Part shown: piece by piece, positions 1 through 7,820 of the stretch
Layout: each line of letters opens with the position of its first letter
How positions within the stretch are numbered: the stretch's first letter is position 1
NCBI GenBank assembly: GCA_945865325.1
Contig: CAMBFA010000017.1
Span: forward strand, 1-36,644
Direction: 5' to 3'
DNA from: Candidatus Kuenenia stuttgartensis
GTDB taxonomy: Bacteria > Planctomycetota > Planctomycetia > Pirellulales > UBA1268
Length of the DNA stretch: 36,644 nt
Position numbers and translations under genes: made by a program
The notes under the pieces: generated by a model
What the model was told of the DNA's origin: nothing
Databases searched by the model: none
Seen by the model: the letters and a program-made list of their open reading frames with translations, nothing else

Positions 1-2
1 TC

Positions 3-1586
3 TTCCACCGGGTCTACCGCCCCGTCGCCCGGTTCGCCGTCTGGCACCCGGTGTGGATCTCGTTCGGCGCGGCGGCGCTGGTGGCGGCGACGATCCCCGT
101 CGCGATGCGGCTCGGGGCGGAGTTCATGCCCAGGCTCGACGAAGGGGATCTGCTCGTCGAGGTGGTGCGCCTGCCGAGCGCGACCCTCGAGGATTCGGTG
201 GCGATCACGACCCGGATCGAGAAGGTGCTGGAGGAGTTCCCCGAGGTCCGGACGGTGTTCTGCAAGACGGGGCGGCCGGAGATCGCCAACGATGTCATGG
301 GGGTGCAGCAGACCGACGTCTGGGTGATGCTCCAGCCGCGCCGAATGTGGCCGGCCGAGGTGTCGCGCGACGAGCTCGTGGAGAGGATGTCGGAAGCCCT
401 CACGGCGGCGGTCCCCGGGGCGAACTTCGGCTTCAGCCAGCCGATCGAGATGCGTGTCGACGAGCTCGTCGCCGGGGTGAAGTCGGACGTCGCCGTGCTC
501 CTCTACGGCGACGACCTCAACACGCTCGGCAACCTGGGAAAGCGGATCGAGCGGTTGCTCCGCGGCATCCGCGGGGCGGTCGACGTGCGGGCCGACTGGC
601 AGGCCAACGTCCCCACCACGCGGATCGATGTCCGCCCCGAACAGCTTGCCCGCCACGGCATCGACGGCGCCGAGGTGATGCGGACGGTGTCGGCGATGGG
701 GGGGATTCCGGCGGGGGTGATCTTCGAGGGGCGGCCGCGCTATCCGCTGATTCTGAAGTTTCCCCGCCAGTGGCGTGAGGATGCCGAGCTCATTCCGCAG
801 ATCCCTGTCGGCACGGCTGCCGGCCGGCCTGTGCCGCTGGGGGAGCTCGCCGATATCATCAACGAGGAGACGCCCCCTTCGATTGAGCATGAAAACTCGC
901 GGCGGCGGACGTACGTCTCGGCCAACGTCCGCGGCCGGGATGTCGCCGGCTTCGTCGCCGAGGCGCGGGCGGCGGTCGATCGGGAGGTGCGGCTGCCGAC
1001 GGGCTACACGATCGCCTGGGGAGGCGACTTCGAGAACCTCGTGTCGGCCGGCCGGCGACTGGCGCTCATCACCCCGCTCGTGCTCGGCCTGATCGCCATG
1101 CTCCTCTACACGAGCTTCAAGTCGTTTCGTCTGGCGGCGCTGATCTTCTGCGCGGTGCCGGTCGCGGCCTCTGGCGGCGTGGCGGCGCTGGCGCTGCGCG
1201 GGATGCCGTTCTCGATCGCGGCCGGCGTCGGCTTTGTCGCCCTGTTCGGCGTGGCGGTGCTCAACGGCCTGGTGTGGGTCAGCGGCGCGGAGCATGCCCG
1301 GCAGGAGGGCATGTCGCCGCGCGAGGCGAGCTTGTTGACCGCCGAGGTCCGCATCCGTCCGGTGCTCATGACGGCGCTGGTGGCGAGCCTCGGGTTTCTC
1401 CCGATGGCGATGGCAACCAGCGCCGGGGCCGAGATCCAACGTCCGCTGGCGACGGTCGTGATCGGGGGTATCGTCACGAGCACGCTCTTGACGGCGCTGG
1501 TCATCCCGGCGATCTATCCCTGGTTTGTCCCCCGGTTCGAGCCGACTTCGCCGCCGGATGTCGCCGGCGGTCGCCACGCGGGGTAA
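3..1586 (+). CDS. Heavy-metal efflux RND transporter (CzcA/CusA type), 3' part
   Basis: This is the C-terminal part of an inner-membrane proton-driven RND pump that exports metal cations with a periplasmic adaptor and an outer-membrane channel. The frame is open from base 3, so the gene starts outside the window and the GTG at 51 is internal. The visible protein opens with a membrane segment (WISFGAAALVAATIPVAMRL). A large periplasmic porter region follows, with the HME-family stretch EFMPRLDEGDLLVEVVRLPS and the segment FCKTGRPEIANDVMG. The final membrane bundle begins near base 1060 (LALITPLVLGLIAMLLYTSF) and ends in IRPVLMTALVASLGFLPMAM. The charged TM4 residues that separate divalent from monovalent pumps lie upstream, so the substrate cannot be told. 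The adaptor and outer-membrane genes are not in view. Confidence 0.93.
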   Translation, partial: FHRVYRPVARFAVWHPVWISFGAAALVAATIPVAMRLGAEFMPRLDEGDLLVEVVRLPSATLEDSVAITTRIEKVLEEFPEVRTVFCKTGRPEIANDVMGVQQTDVWVMLQPRRMWPAEVSRDELVERMSEALTAAVPGANFGFSQPIEMRVDELVAGVKSDVAVLLYGDDLNTLGNLGKRIERLLRGIRGAVDVRADWQANVPTTRIDVRPEQLARHGIDGAEVMRTVSAMGGIPAGVIFEGRPRYPLILKFPRQWREDAELIPQIPVGTAAGRPVPLGELADIINEETPPSIEHENSRRRTYVSANVRGRDVAGFVAEARAAVDREVRLPTGYTIAWGGDFENLVSAGRRLALITPLVLGLIAMLLYTSFKSFRLAALIFCAVPVAASGGVAALALRGMPFSIAAGVGFVALFGVAVLNGLVWVSGAEHARQEGMSPREASLLTAEVRIRPVLMTALVASLGFLPMAMATSAGAEIQRPLATVVIGGIVTSTLLTALVIPAIYPWFVPRFEPTSPPDVAGGRHAG

Positions 1587-1677
1587 AACGACGTTCGCGG
1601 AGGGCTTGGCCCGCCCGTGGCGGCGGCCCCGTCCTTGCCCGTTCCCCCCTCCAACCCGTTCCCCAGGTTGACCCCCC

Positions 1678-1977
1678 ATGACGCTCTCCGAGTTCCAGTC
1701 GCTCATCCGGCGGATGTACCACGACAAGGATGCTGCCCGGGGAGTTGAGGGGACCTTCATGTGGCTCACCGAGGAGATCGGCGAGCTCGCCACGGCGCTC
1801 CGCAGCGGCAGCAAGGAGGAGATCGCCCTGGAGTTCGCCGACGTCCTCGCTTGGCTCGTGACGATTGCCAACGTCGTCGATGTCGACCTCGACGAGGCGG
1901 TGAAACGCAAGTACGGCGGGGGGTGCCCGGGCTGCGGACGCCTGGCCTGTACCTGCCCCGATGCGGAGAAGCCGTGA
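1678..1977 (+). CDS. MazG-like nucleotide pyrophosphohydrolase with Cys-rich tail
   Basis: A 99-residue protein of the all-alpha NTP pyrophosphohydrolase (MazG-like) superfamily. Members hydrolyse nucleoside triphosphates to monophosphate and pyrophosphate, often for nucleotide-pool cleaning. The metal-binding pattern is visible: EEIGEL near residues 31-36, then EIALEFADVLAWL with E and D spaced as in the EExxE...ExxD motif. The length fits a single-domain family member. After the helical domain comes CPGCGRLACTC (C-x2-C-x4-C-x-C), which looks like a small metal-binding knob. The ATG at 1678 is the first good start. The stop overlaps the next start (TGATG), so it is translationally coupled to the large membrane protein. 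The cellular substrate is not known. Confidence 0.85.
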   Translation: MTLSEFQSLIRRMYHDKDAARGVEGTFMWLTEEIGELATALRSGSKEEIALEFADVLAWLVTIANVVDVDLDEAVKRKYGGGCPGCGRLACTCPDAEKP

Positions 1978-4190
1978 TGCTTCCTGCTGCCGAGGCTCGG
2001 CCGACTGCCGGTTTGCAGGTCCTCGCGCCGCGGCGTAATGCCGTCGAGTCGGTGATGGTGTGGCTGGCATGCTTGGTAGCGTGCGCAGCGGTCACATCAT
2101 CTCTCGCCGTCGGGGCCGAGCCCGGGGTGTGGGAGGGCGCGGTCGGGTTCAACGGCGTCTACCGGACCGGCTCCTGGACTCCACTGTTGATCACGCCGGC
2201 GACGGCCACACGCGTCTGGGTCGAGGATCCCGATGGCGAGCTGGTCGGCTACCCGGCCGTGGGGGACACGATAGGGGAAGGGACAGGCAATCCGCCGCGC
2301 CGGTTCCGCGTCCGCTTCGGCCGCCCGGCGGGGCGGGTGCTCGTCGAGGATGACCGCGGGGCCCAGGCCCCCCTCCGCCTGCCGGTACCGCTGGAATCGA
2401 CCGATGAGGTCCTGCTCGTGATCGGGGATCTGCCGAGCGCGGAACGCGCCGCCCGATTGTTGCAGCGCGAGGATGGCGAGCGGATCCGCGTCGTCGCACT
2501 CCCCGATGCTACGGGGCTGGGGCCAGCAGGTCTCGATCTCGACGGGGCCGACGCGATCGTCGTTTGTGGCTCGGCCGTGACAAGCGCGCCCTCGGCTGCC
2601 CTCGCCGGTGTCGATGCGTGGGTGCGACGCGGCGGGAGGCTCGTGTTCCTCGCAGGAGCGTCGGCGGCACCACCGGGCCTGTCGGAGGGGCCGGCGGCGG
2701 CCTGGTTGCCGGGGCCCGCGGGGCGGGGAGGGCGCGTGGTGCGGATGGCGCCGCTGCGCCGCTCGGCCGCGATCGAAACCTATTCCAAGGCGGGGCGACC
2801 GCTCGATCGCAATGTCCTCGGTGGGCTCGAGGTTCCCTTCTTCGAGGATCCGGAGGCGATCGATGGGGCGATCGAGGCCTGGGAAGGGAATGCCCCCACC
2901 GATCTTCCCCTCGTCGTCCGCCGGGCCCATGGTTTCGGCACGGTCACCTGGGCGGGGATCGATCTCGACCGGGGGGCCTTCCGCAATTGGCAGGGGACCG
3001 ACTCGCTCCTCGTCGAACTCCTCGGCGGGCGGTCGGGGAAGGGGGGGAGATCCGCGGAGGTCAACCGCCAGTCGCTCGACCTCGGCGGGCAGCTGCGGAT
3101 GGGGGTCGATCGGTTTGAGGGTGTCCTCCCCGTGCCCTTCGAATGGATCGCCGGACTGGCCCTGCTTTACGTTGCCTGCCTCTATCCGCTGGAGTGGTGG
3201 CTGGTGTCGCGTGGGGGGAGGCCTGGCCTGGCGTGGATCACGCTGCCGACCGTTGTGATTCTCTTTGCCGGGCTGGTGTGGTGGACCGCGGATCGATGGA
3301 AGGGGGCGGAATGGCGCGTCCGTCGGGCCGATCTTGTCGATCTCGACGTGGCAGGGCAGATCGCCCGCGGGACATCCGTTTTCGGGATCTGGTCGCCGGC
3401 GAACGCCGTGGTCGACCTCGGCGCGGTCCCGTCGACCGCCGGGCTCGTCGCCGCTGACCGGACGGCGGTCGTCAGTTGGTACGGGGCCGGAGGGCGGGGG
3501 ATCGGTGCGGTCGACTGTCCGACGGCGCATCCGTCTCTGGCGAGCGTTCCCTACCTTTCGGCCGCGGGGCTCACCGGCCTCGATCGGGTCCCGGTGGCGG
3601 CGTCATCGAGCCGGTTGTTCGAGGCGGAGTGGATCGCTCCGCTCACCGAATTGCCGGTCGTTTCGACTCTTCGGCGGGACGCACAGGGAACGTTGAGCGG
3701 CGTCCTCGAGAGCCGGCTCCCGTTCGCGCTGCAGGAGTGTTCCCTGTTCCATGCCGGTTGGACCTACGACGTCGGTGCGTTTGACCCCGGCACGCGGTTC
3801 GATCCGGAGTCGGGCAAGGGCCCGCGGACGCTCGCCTCCTTCCTGACTCGCAGCGCCACCGTCTACGACCGCACGCAGACTCAAGCGTGGCGCGTCGACG
3901 ATACCGATGTCGAGCGGATCCTCGAGGTGGCCGGATTCCACGCCGCGGCTGGGGGGGCGTCGTACACGTCCCTCGAGGCCGGCCGATTGGGGCGGATCGA
4001 TCTCTCACCGCTCCTCCCCATCGATCGGGCGATCCTCGTCGGCCGTGGTCCAGCGGGAACGGCCTGGTCGTGCGGGGCAGGGAGGGGCGACCCGGGGCCC
4101 GCCCCGCCGGTCGACGATTCCCCGGCCGAGGCCACGTGGCGGATCGTCATTCCCTTGGACAAGTTCTCCGTTGAGAAACGTAGCCCATGA
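1977..4190 (+). CDS. Large exported/membrane protein upstream of ABC ATPase, function unknown
   Basis: A protein of about 737 residues. I place the start at ATG 1977, overlapping the mazG-like stop; an ATG at 2055 (MVWLACLVACAAVTSSLAVG) would give a cleaner signal peptide and is a real alternative. The exported part starts with a beta-rich segment. From about residues 144 to 226 there is an alternating strand/helix region (VLLVIGDLPSAERAA ... ADAIVVCGSAVTSAP ... WVRRGGRLVFLAG) like the Rossmann-type or class-I-amidotransferase-like fold in many Bacteroidetes and Planctomycetes envelope proteins, but I see no catalytic triad. Two membrane helices lie near residues 390-411 and 418-440, followed by a 290-residue beta-rich tail. 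The stop overlaps the ABC ATPase start (ATGA), so it may be its membrane partner. No catalytic function can be assigned. Confidence 0.8.
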   Translation: MLPAAEARPTAGLQVLAPRRNAVESVMVWLACLVACAAVTSSLAVGAEPGVWEGAVGFNGVYRTGSWTPLLITPATATRVWVEDPDGELVGYPAVGDTIGEGTGNPPRRFRVRFGRPAGRVLVEDDRGAQAPLRLPVPLESTDEVLLVIGDLPSAERAARLLQREDGERIRVVALPDATGLGPAGLDLDGADAIVVCGSAVTSAPSAALAGVDAWVRRGGRLVFLAGASAAPPGLSEGPAAAWLPGPAGRGGRVVRMAPLRRSAAIETYSKAGRPLDRNVLGGLEVPFFEDPEAIDGAIEAWEGNAPTDLPLVVRRAHGFGTVTWAGIDLDRGAFRNWQGTDSLLVELLGGRSGKGGRSAEVNRQSLDLGGQLRMGVDRFEGVLPVPFEWIAGLALLYVACLYPLEWWLVSRGGRPGLAWITLPTVVILFAGLVWWTADRWKGAEWRVRRADLVDLDVAGQIARGTSVFGIWSPANAVVDLGAVPSTAGLVAADRTAVVSWYGAGGRGIGAVDCPTAHPSLASVPYLSAAGLTGLDRVPVAASSSRLFEAEWIAPLTELPVVSTLRRDAQGTLSGVLESRLPFALQECSLFHAGWTYDVGAFDPGTRFDPESGKGPRTLASFLTRSATVYDRTQTQAWRVDDTDVERILEVAGFHAAAGGASYTSLEAGRLGRIDLSPLLPIDRAILVGRGPAGTAWSCGAGRGDPGPAPPVDDSPAEATWRIVIPLDKFSVEKRSP

Positions 4191-5155
4191 TCGAGACTAT
4201 CGACCTGACGAAGAAGTATGGCGATTTCTCCGCTCTGGAGTCGCTCGATCTCAAGCTCGAGCAGGGAGACCTGTTCGGCTTCATCGGCCCCAACGGTGCC
4301 GGCAAGACGACGACCATCAGGATCCTCGCCACGCTTCTCTCGCCGACCTGGGGCGAGGCCTACGTCTGTGGCCATTCGATCTACACCCACCCCAGGGAGA
4401 TCCGCCGCGCGATCGGTTACATGCCCGACATTTTCGGGGTGTACGACGACATGCGTGTCATCGAGTATCTGGAGTTCTTCGCCGCTGCCTACCGGATTGC
4501 CGGGCCGGAGCGTCGCCGTGTCGCCGAGCGTTCGCTGGAGCTGGTCGATCTGACGGTCAAGCGCGACGAGCTCGTGACAAGCCTGTCACGCGGAATGACG
4601 CAGCGCCTGGGGCTGGCCCGCGTCCTCCTCCACGACCCGCAGGTCCTCCTCCTTGACGAACCGGCCAGCGGGCTCGACCCCCGGGCCCGGATCGAGATGC
4701 GCGGCCTGCTCAAGCGGCTCCAGGGGCTGGGCAAGACGATCCTTGTCAGCAGCCACATCCTTCCGGAGCTCGCCGACATCTGCAATCGGGTCGGGATCAT
4801 CGAGTACGGGCGGCTGCTGGCCTGCGGCGACGTCGGCGACCTCCTCGCGCAGGTCCGCGGCCGCCCTGTCATCCGGATCCGCGTCGCCGGTCCGCCTGAA
4901 CCGGCCGCGAAGGTGGTCGAGAAGAGCCCCGAAGCGGACAAGGTCGCCGTCCGCGACGGCGAGGTGCTCGTGACGCTTGCCGCCGGCTACGATGACCCGT
5001 CGCCGCTGGCGGCCCGGCTCGTCGCCGAGGGATTCCGGCTCCAGTCGATGCGCGAGTCGGAGGTGAATCTGGAAACGGCCTTCCTCGAGATCACACGCGG
5101 GTCGCTCGGTCGGCCGGCCGTGGAGGGCGACCGGGCTACCGACCAGGCCCCGTGA
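4187..5155 (+). CDS. ABC transporter ATP-binding protein (ABC-2/DrrA-like)
   Basis: A 322-residue nucleotide-binding subunit. Visible motifs are Walker A GPNGAGKTT (residues 34-42), the signature LSRGMTQRL (about 133-141), Walker B VLLLLDEP (about 152-159), the D-loop SGLDP and the switch histidine in SSH (190). The Q-loop position reads GYMPD, with Asp81 in place of Gln, as occurs in some ABC-2 type ATPases. After the ATPase core there is a roughly 100-residue C-terminal domain typical of the CcmA/DrrA/NatA-like group. It overlaps the preceding membrane-protein gene by ATGA. No classical multi-helix permease gene follows: the next gene is an FKBP. The permease is therefore either encoded elsewhere or replaced by the preceding protein, which has only two or three helices. 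Substrate unknown. Confidence 0.93.
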   Translation: MIETIDLTKKYGDFSALESLDLKLEQGDLFGFIGPNGAGKTTTIRILATLLSPTWGEAYVCGHSIYTHPREIRRAIGYMPDIFGVYDDMRVIEYLEFFAAAYRIAGPERRRVAERSLELVDLTVKRDELVTSLSRGMTQRLGLARVLLHDPQVLLLDEPASGLDPRARIEMRGLLKRLQGLGKTILVSSHILPELADICNRVGIIEYGRLLACGDVGDLLAQVRGRPVIRIRVAGPPEPAAKVVEKSPEADKVAVRDGEVLVTLAAGYDDPSPLAARLVAEGFRLQSMRESEVNLETAFLEITRGSLGRPAVEGDRATDQAP

Positions 5156-5210
5156 TCACTGTCCGGGGCGCGTGGGGCGGAGGGATGGCGCAGGAAGGAC
5201 GGGGGGAGAT

Positions 5211-5219
5211 TGGTAGACT
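5211..5219 (+). promoter_or_regulatory. Candidate extended -10 promoter element
   Basis: TGGTAGACT matches an extended -10 (TGn then TAGACT) and lies 75 bp before the FKBP start. No convincing -35 is present. A closely similar TGGTAGAGT stands before the gene at 9235 and TAGACT before the acyl-AMP ligase gene. Inference from pattern only. Confidence 0.35.
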
Positions 5220-5294
5220 CGCCAGCGGCGTCTATGACGCGGGTTGCCAGGGATCAGGCACGTCATCCAAAGAGCCGTGAGGGAGGAAGAAGAG

Positions 5295-6125
5295 ATGGAT
5301 CGCAAGGGAGTCGGTCGGTCAGGGGGGCGCGGGATCGCAGGGCAGGGGAGGGGGGCCGTCGCGGCTGTCGCCGTGACGCTTGCCGCCTTCGTGTCTCCCC
5401 CTCACGCCGCCGCCCAGCCGGGGGCGCCGGCGGCCAAGCGCCCCGCCGCCCAGCCGCTGGCGCCCCCGGGTGAGGCTCCCCTCGACACGCCGGAGGGGAC
5501 GCTCGGCTATGCCCTCGGCCTCCGCATCGGTAGTCAAATCGCCGCCGACTTCCGCGCTCAGAAGGCCCCGTTTGACTTTTCCGCGCTGGCGCAGGGGCTC
5601 TCCGATGCCGTCCGTGGCACCCCGCCGCGGCTTCCTGACGAGCAACTCACCGCCGCGCTTCAGGCGTTCGAGGCCCGGATGCAAAAGGAGCGGGAGAGCT
5701 TCCGCCAGCAGATGGTGGAGAAGGGGAAATCGAACCGGGCGAAGGCCGCGCAGTTTCTCGCCGCCAACAAGGGTAAGAAGGGGATCGTGATGCTCCCCAG
5801 CGGGTTGCAGTACGAGGTGCTCCAGGCCGGGGACGGACCGAAGCCGAAGCCGACCGACGTCGTCTCGACCCACTACCGCGGCACGCACCTCGACGGGAAG
5901 CAATTCGATGCCAGCGATCCGGCGCAGGGGCCGTTGCGGTTCCCGGTCCAGCAGGTGATCCCCGGGTGGCAGGAAGCGCTCGCGCTGATGCCGGTGGGTT
6001 CGAAATGGCGGCTGTGGGTGCCGCCCGACCTGGGCTATGGCGACGAAGGCTCGCCCCCCGTGATCGAGCCGGGGGAGGTCCTCGTCTTCGAGATGGAATT
6101 GCTCGAGATCGAAGCGGCGAAGTGA
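5295..6125 (+). CDS. Exported FKBP-type peptidyl-prolyl cis-trans isomerase
   Basis: About 276 residues with the Mip/FkpA layout: a signal-type N-terminus, an alpha-helical FKBP_N dimerisation region (LGYALGLRIGSQIAADF ... EARMQKERESFRQQM) and a C-terminal FKBP catalytic domain. The active-site framework is visible in VSTHYRGTHLDGKQFDAS, VIPGWQEALALMPVG and LWVPPDLGYGD. It should assist folding of exported proteins in the periplasm. I chose ATG 5295 over the upstream in-frame ATG 5244 because GGGAGGAAGAAGAG lies directly before it and because the shorter form has its hydrophobic stretch (AVAAVAVTLAAFV) in signal-peptide position, followed by a Pro/Ala-rich linker. It lies 67 bp before the exported isoaspartate methyltransferase; the two form a plausible protein-maintenance pair. 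Confidence 0.92.
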   Translation: MDRKGVGRSGGRGIAGQGRGAVAAVAVTLAAFVSPPHAAAQPGAPAAKRPAAQPLAPPGEAPLDTPEGTLGYALGLRIGSQIAADFRAQKAPFDFSALAQGLSDAVRGTPPRLPDEQLTAALQAFEARMQKERESFRQQMVEKGKSNRAKAAQFLAANKGKKGIVMLPSGLQYEVLQAGDGPKPKPTDVVSTHYRGTHLDGKQFDASDPAQGPLRFPVQQVIPGWQEALALMPVGSKWRLWVPPDLGYGDEGSPPVIEPGEVLVFEMELLEIEAAK

Positions 6126-6162
6126 CCGCGGCGAAGTGACCGCGGCGAAGTGACCGCGGCGA
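6121..6162 (+). repeat. Three exact tandem copies of a 14-bp unit at the FKBP 3' end
   Basis: AGTGACCGCGGCGA occurs three times without gaps at 6121-6134, 6135-6148 and 6149-6162. The first copy contains the FKBP stop codon. The last seven bases of the unit also precede the array (6114-6120), so it probably arose by slippage from the coding end. It lies between the FKBP and methyltransferase genes and contains no obvious hairpin or T-run. Confidence 0.9.
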
Positions 6163-6192
6163 AGCGGGGCTGAGCGAAACCAGAGGGCGGCC

Positions 6193-7425
6193 ATGAAGCG
6201 GGCGTGGGCGTGGGGAAGTTTTGCGGCGGCGGTGATGCTGGCATCGGCCACGGTGCCCGCGGCGCCCCCCGACGCCACCGCCGAACGGATGAGAAGCCTG
6301 CGGGAGCGGATGGCGCTGGAGGACATCGCCGCCGGCGGGGTCACCGATCCCCGTGTCCTCGAGAGCATGCGGACGACCCCGCGGCACGAGTTCGTCCCCC
6401 CGCCGCAGCGCCACCTCGCCTACGTCGACATGGCGCTGCCGATCGGCGAGAAGCAGACGATCTCCGGGCCGTTCGTCGTCGCCTACATGACCGAGCGGCT
6501 CGAGCCACGGCCCACCGATCGGGTTCTCGAGATCGGCACCGGCAGCGGCTACCAGGCGGCGGTGCTCTCGCCCCTGGTGAAGACGGTCTATTCGATCGAG
6601 ATCAACAAGCCGCTCGGCGAGAAGGCCGCGCGGATCCTCGCCCGGCTCGGCTACAAGAACGTGATCACGAAGATCGGCGACGGCTTCCAGGGATGGCCGG
6701 AGCATGCCCCGTTCGACAAGATTATCGTTACCTGTTCCCCCGAGGAGATCCCCCAACCGCTCGTGGAGCAGTTGACCGAAGGCGGGCGGATGGTGATCCC
6801 GGTCGGCGAGCGCTACGACCAGATGCTCGTCCTCCTCACGAAACGGGACGGCGAGATGGTGCGCGAGTCGCTCGTGCCGAGCCTGTTTGTTCCGATGACC
6901 GGCGAGGCGGAGGAGGCGAGGGTCGTGCAGCCCGACGGCACCCGGCCGGCCATCGGCAACGGCGGCTTCGAGGATCTCCTGGCCGGGGTGGAGGTGCCGA
7001 TGTCGTGGTATTACGGACGGCAAATGGAGCTTGTCGAGGCGCCCGACGCGCCGGAGGGGACACGCTTCCTGCGCCTGGAGAATGCCGAGAAGGGGAGGCC
7101 CGCCCAACTCTTCCAGGGGTTTGCGGTCGATGGTCGTGCGATCGGCCGGCTGGCGGTTTCACTCGAGGTCCGTGGCGAAACGCTCCGCGAGGGATATTCG
7201 CCGGAAGAACTGCCGGCCCTCGGCATCCAATTCTTTGACGAACGGCGGAGCCGTTCTTCGCGGGCGCTGCTTCCGGTGGGGAAGGGGACATTTCCCTGGA
7301 GGCACCTGCAGGGGACCCTGACGGTGCCCGTCTGGGCGCGGGAGGCGATTGTCCTGGTGGGGATGCTCGGGGGAACCGGCAGGCTCGAGGCGGATGACGT
7401 CCGCATCGAGGGGATCGCCCGCTAA
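6193..7425 (+). CDS. Exported protein-L-isoaspartate O-methyltransferase with C-terminal accessory domain
   Basis: A 410-residue protein. Residues 1-24 are a signal peptide (MKRAWAWGSFAAAVMLASAT). Residues about 30-240 match protein-L-isoaspartate (D-aspartate) O-methyltransferase, which uses S-adenosylmethionine to methylate damaged aspartyl residues. Diagnostic stretches are RHEFVPPPQRHLAYVDMALP, GEKQTISGPFVVAYM, SAM motif I VLEIGTGSGYQAAVL (from residue 111), the acidic YSIEINK and MVIPVGERYDQMLVLL. From about residue 256 there is a 150-residue extra domain starting GNGGFEDLL, with WYYGRQMELVEAPDAPEG and a beta-strand pattern like the CBM4/9-like beta-sandwiches of planctomycete proteins. 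Canonical Pcm is cytosolic and about 210 residues long, so both the export signal and the fused domain are unusual. How SAM would reach the compartment is not evident. Confidence 0.88.
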   Translation: MKRAWAWGSFAAAVMLASATVPAAPPDATAERMRSLRERMALEDIAAGGVTDPRVLESMRTTPRHEFVPPPQRHLAYVDMALPIGEKQTISGPFVVAYMTERLEPRPTDRVLEIGTGSGYQAAVLSPLVKTVYSIEINKPLGEKAARILARLGYKNVITKIGDGFQGWPEHAPFDKIIVTCSPEEIPQPLVEQLTEGGRMVIPVGERYDQMLVLLTKRDGEMVRESLVPSLFVPMTGEAEEARVVQPDGTRPAIGNGGFEDLLAGVEVPMSWYYGRQMELVEAPDAPEGTRFLRLENAEKGRPAQLFQGFAVDGRAIGRLAVSLEVRGETLREGYSPEELPALGIQFFDERRSRSSRALLPVGKGTFPWRHLQGTLTVPVWAREAIVLVGMLGGTGRLEADDVRIEGIAR

Positions 7426-7820
7426 CGGTGGCAAGGCGCCGGCTTCGGTTCGGGGCATGGCTCTCCCCGGTGGCGCTGGTCTGGCAGCCAGGGAGGCTAC
7501 CCCTCGCGGACTTGCTTGGGGATTGGTGGGCTAACCCTCCGGGTCCGTTCATTCGGGTGGATGGGGGAAACCGGGTAGGTTGTCTTCCGTGCACCGCCCC
7601 TCCTATCCGTCACAATCCACCCATCTTCTACGGGTCTGGTCGTCAAACACGACCCTGTTTGCCTAAACTGCTTGCTTTGCCCGATCGGCAAATTATCTTT
7701 GCCTCATGCGGTCGGTACGGCACCCGGTCAGCGGGTTCCGGGCGCGGGGCGGTCCCTTCCAGTTCACTTTGCTTCACCTCCACCATTCACCATCCACCCA
7801 TTCACCGGAGAGAGATCCCG
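7426..7820. other. 395-bp intergenic region before the TIGR03000-type gene
   Basis: No convincing gene is present. The reading frame of the downstream gene is open upstream, but it lacks a signal peptide and family-like content there. The stretch is lower in GC than its surroundings between about 7600 and 7710, contains a TTTGCC/GGCAAA inverted repeat and a small GGTCGT/ACGACC hairpin, and probably holds the promoter and a long leader. Confidence 0.5.
7676..7692. promoter_or_regulatory. Inverted repeat TTTGCC-N5-GGCAAA, candidate operator
   Basis: Six-base perfect arms flank CGATC. Further TTTGCC copies lie just upstream (after ACCCTG) and just downstream (after TTATC), so the half-site recurs three times in about 45 bp. 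The location is about 130 bp before the start of the Gly/Ser-rich exported protein. A regulator-binding site is inferred, not shown. Confidence 0.3.

Noticed and set aside
1761-1976. N-terminal extension of the large membrane protein over the MazG-like gene
   Set aside because: Arg-rich out-of-frame reading of the MazG-like gene; ATG 1977 or 2055 gives a signal-type start.
2097-3530. 477-codon open frame on the minus strand
   Set aside because: It lies antisense to the large membrane protein, is Arg/Pro-rich without any motif, and is what high-GC coding DNA gives on the opposite strand.
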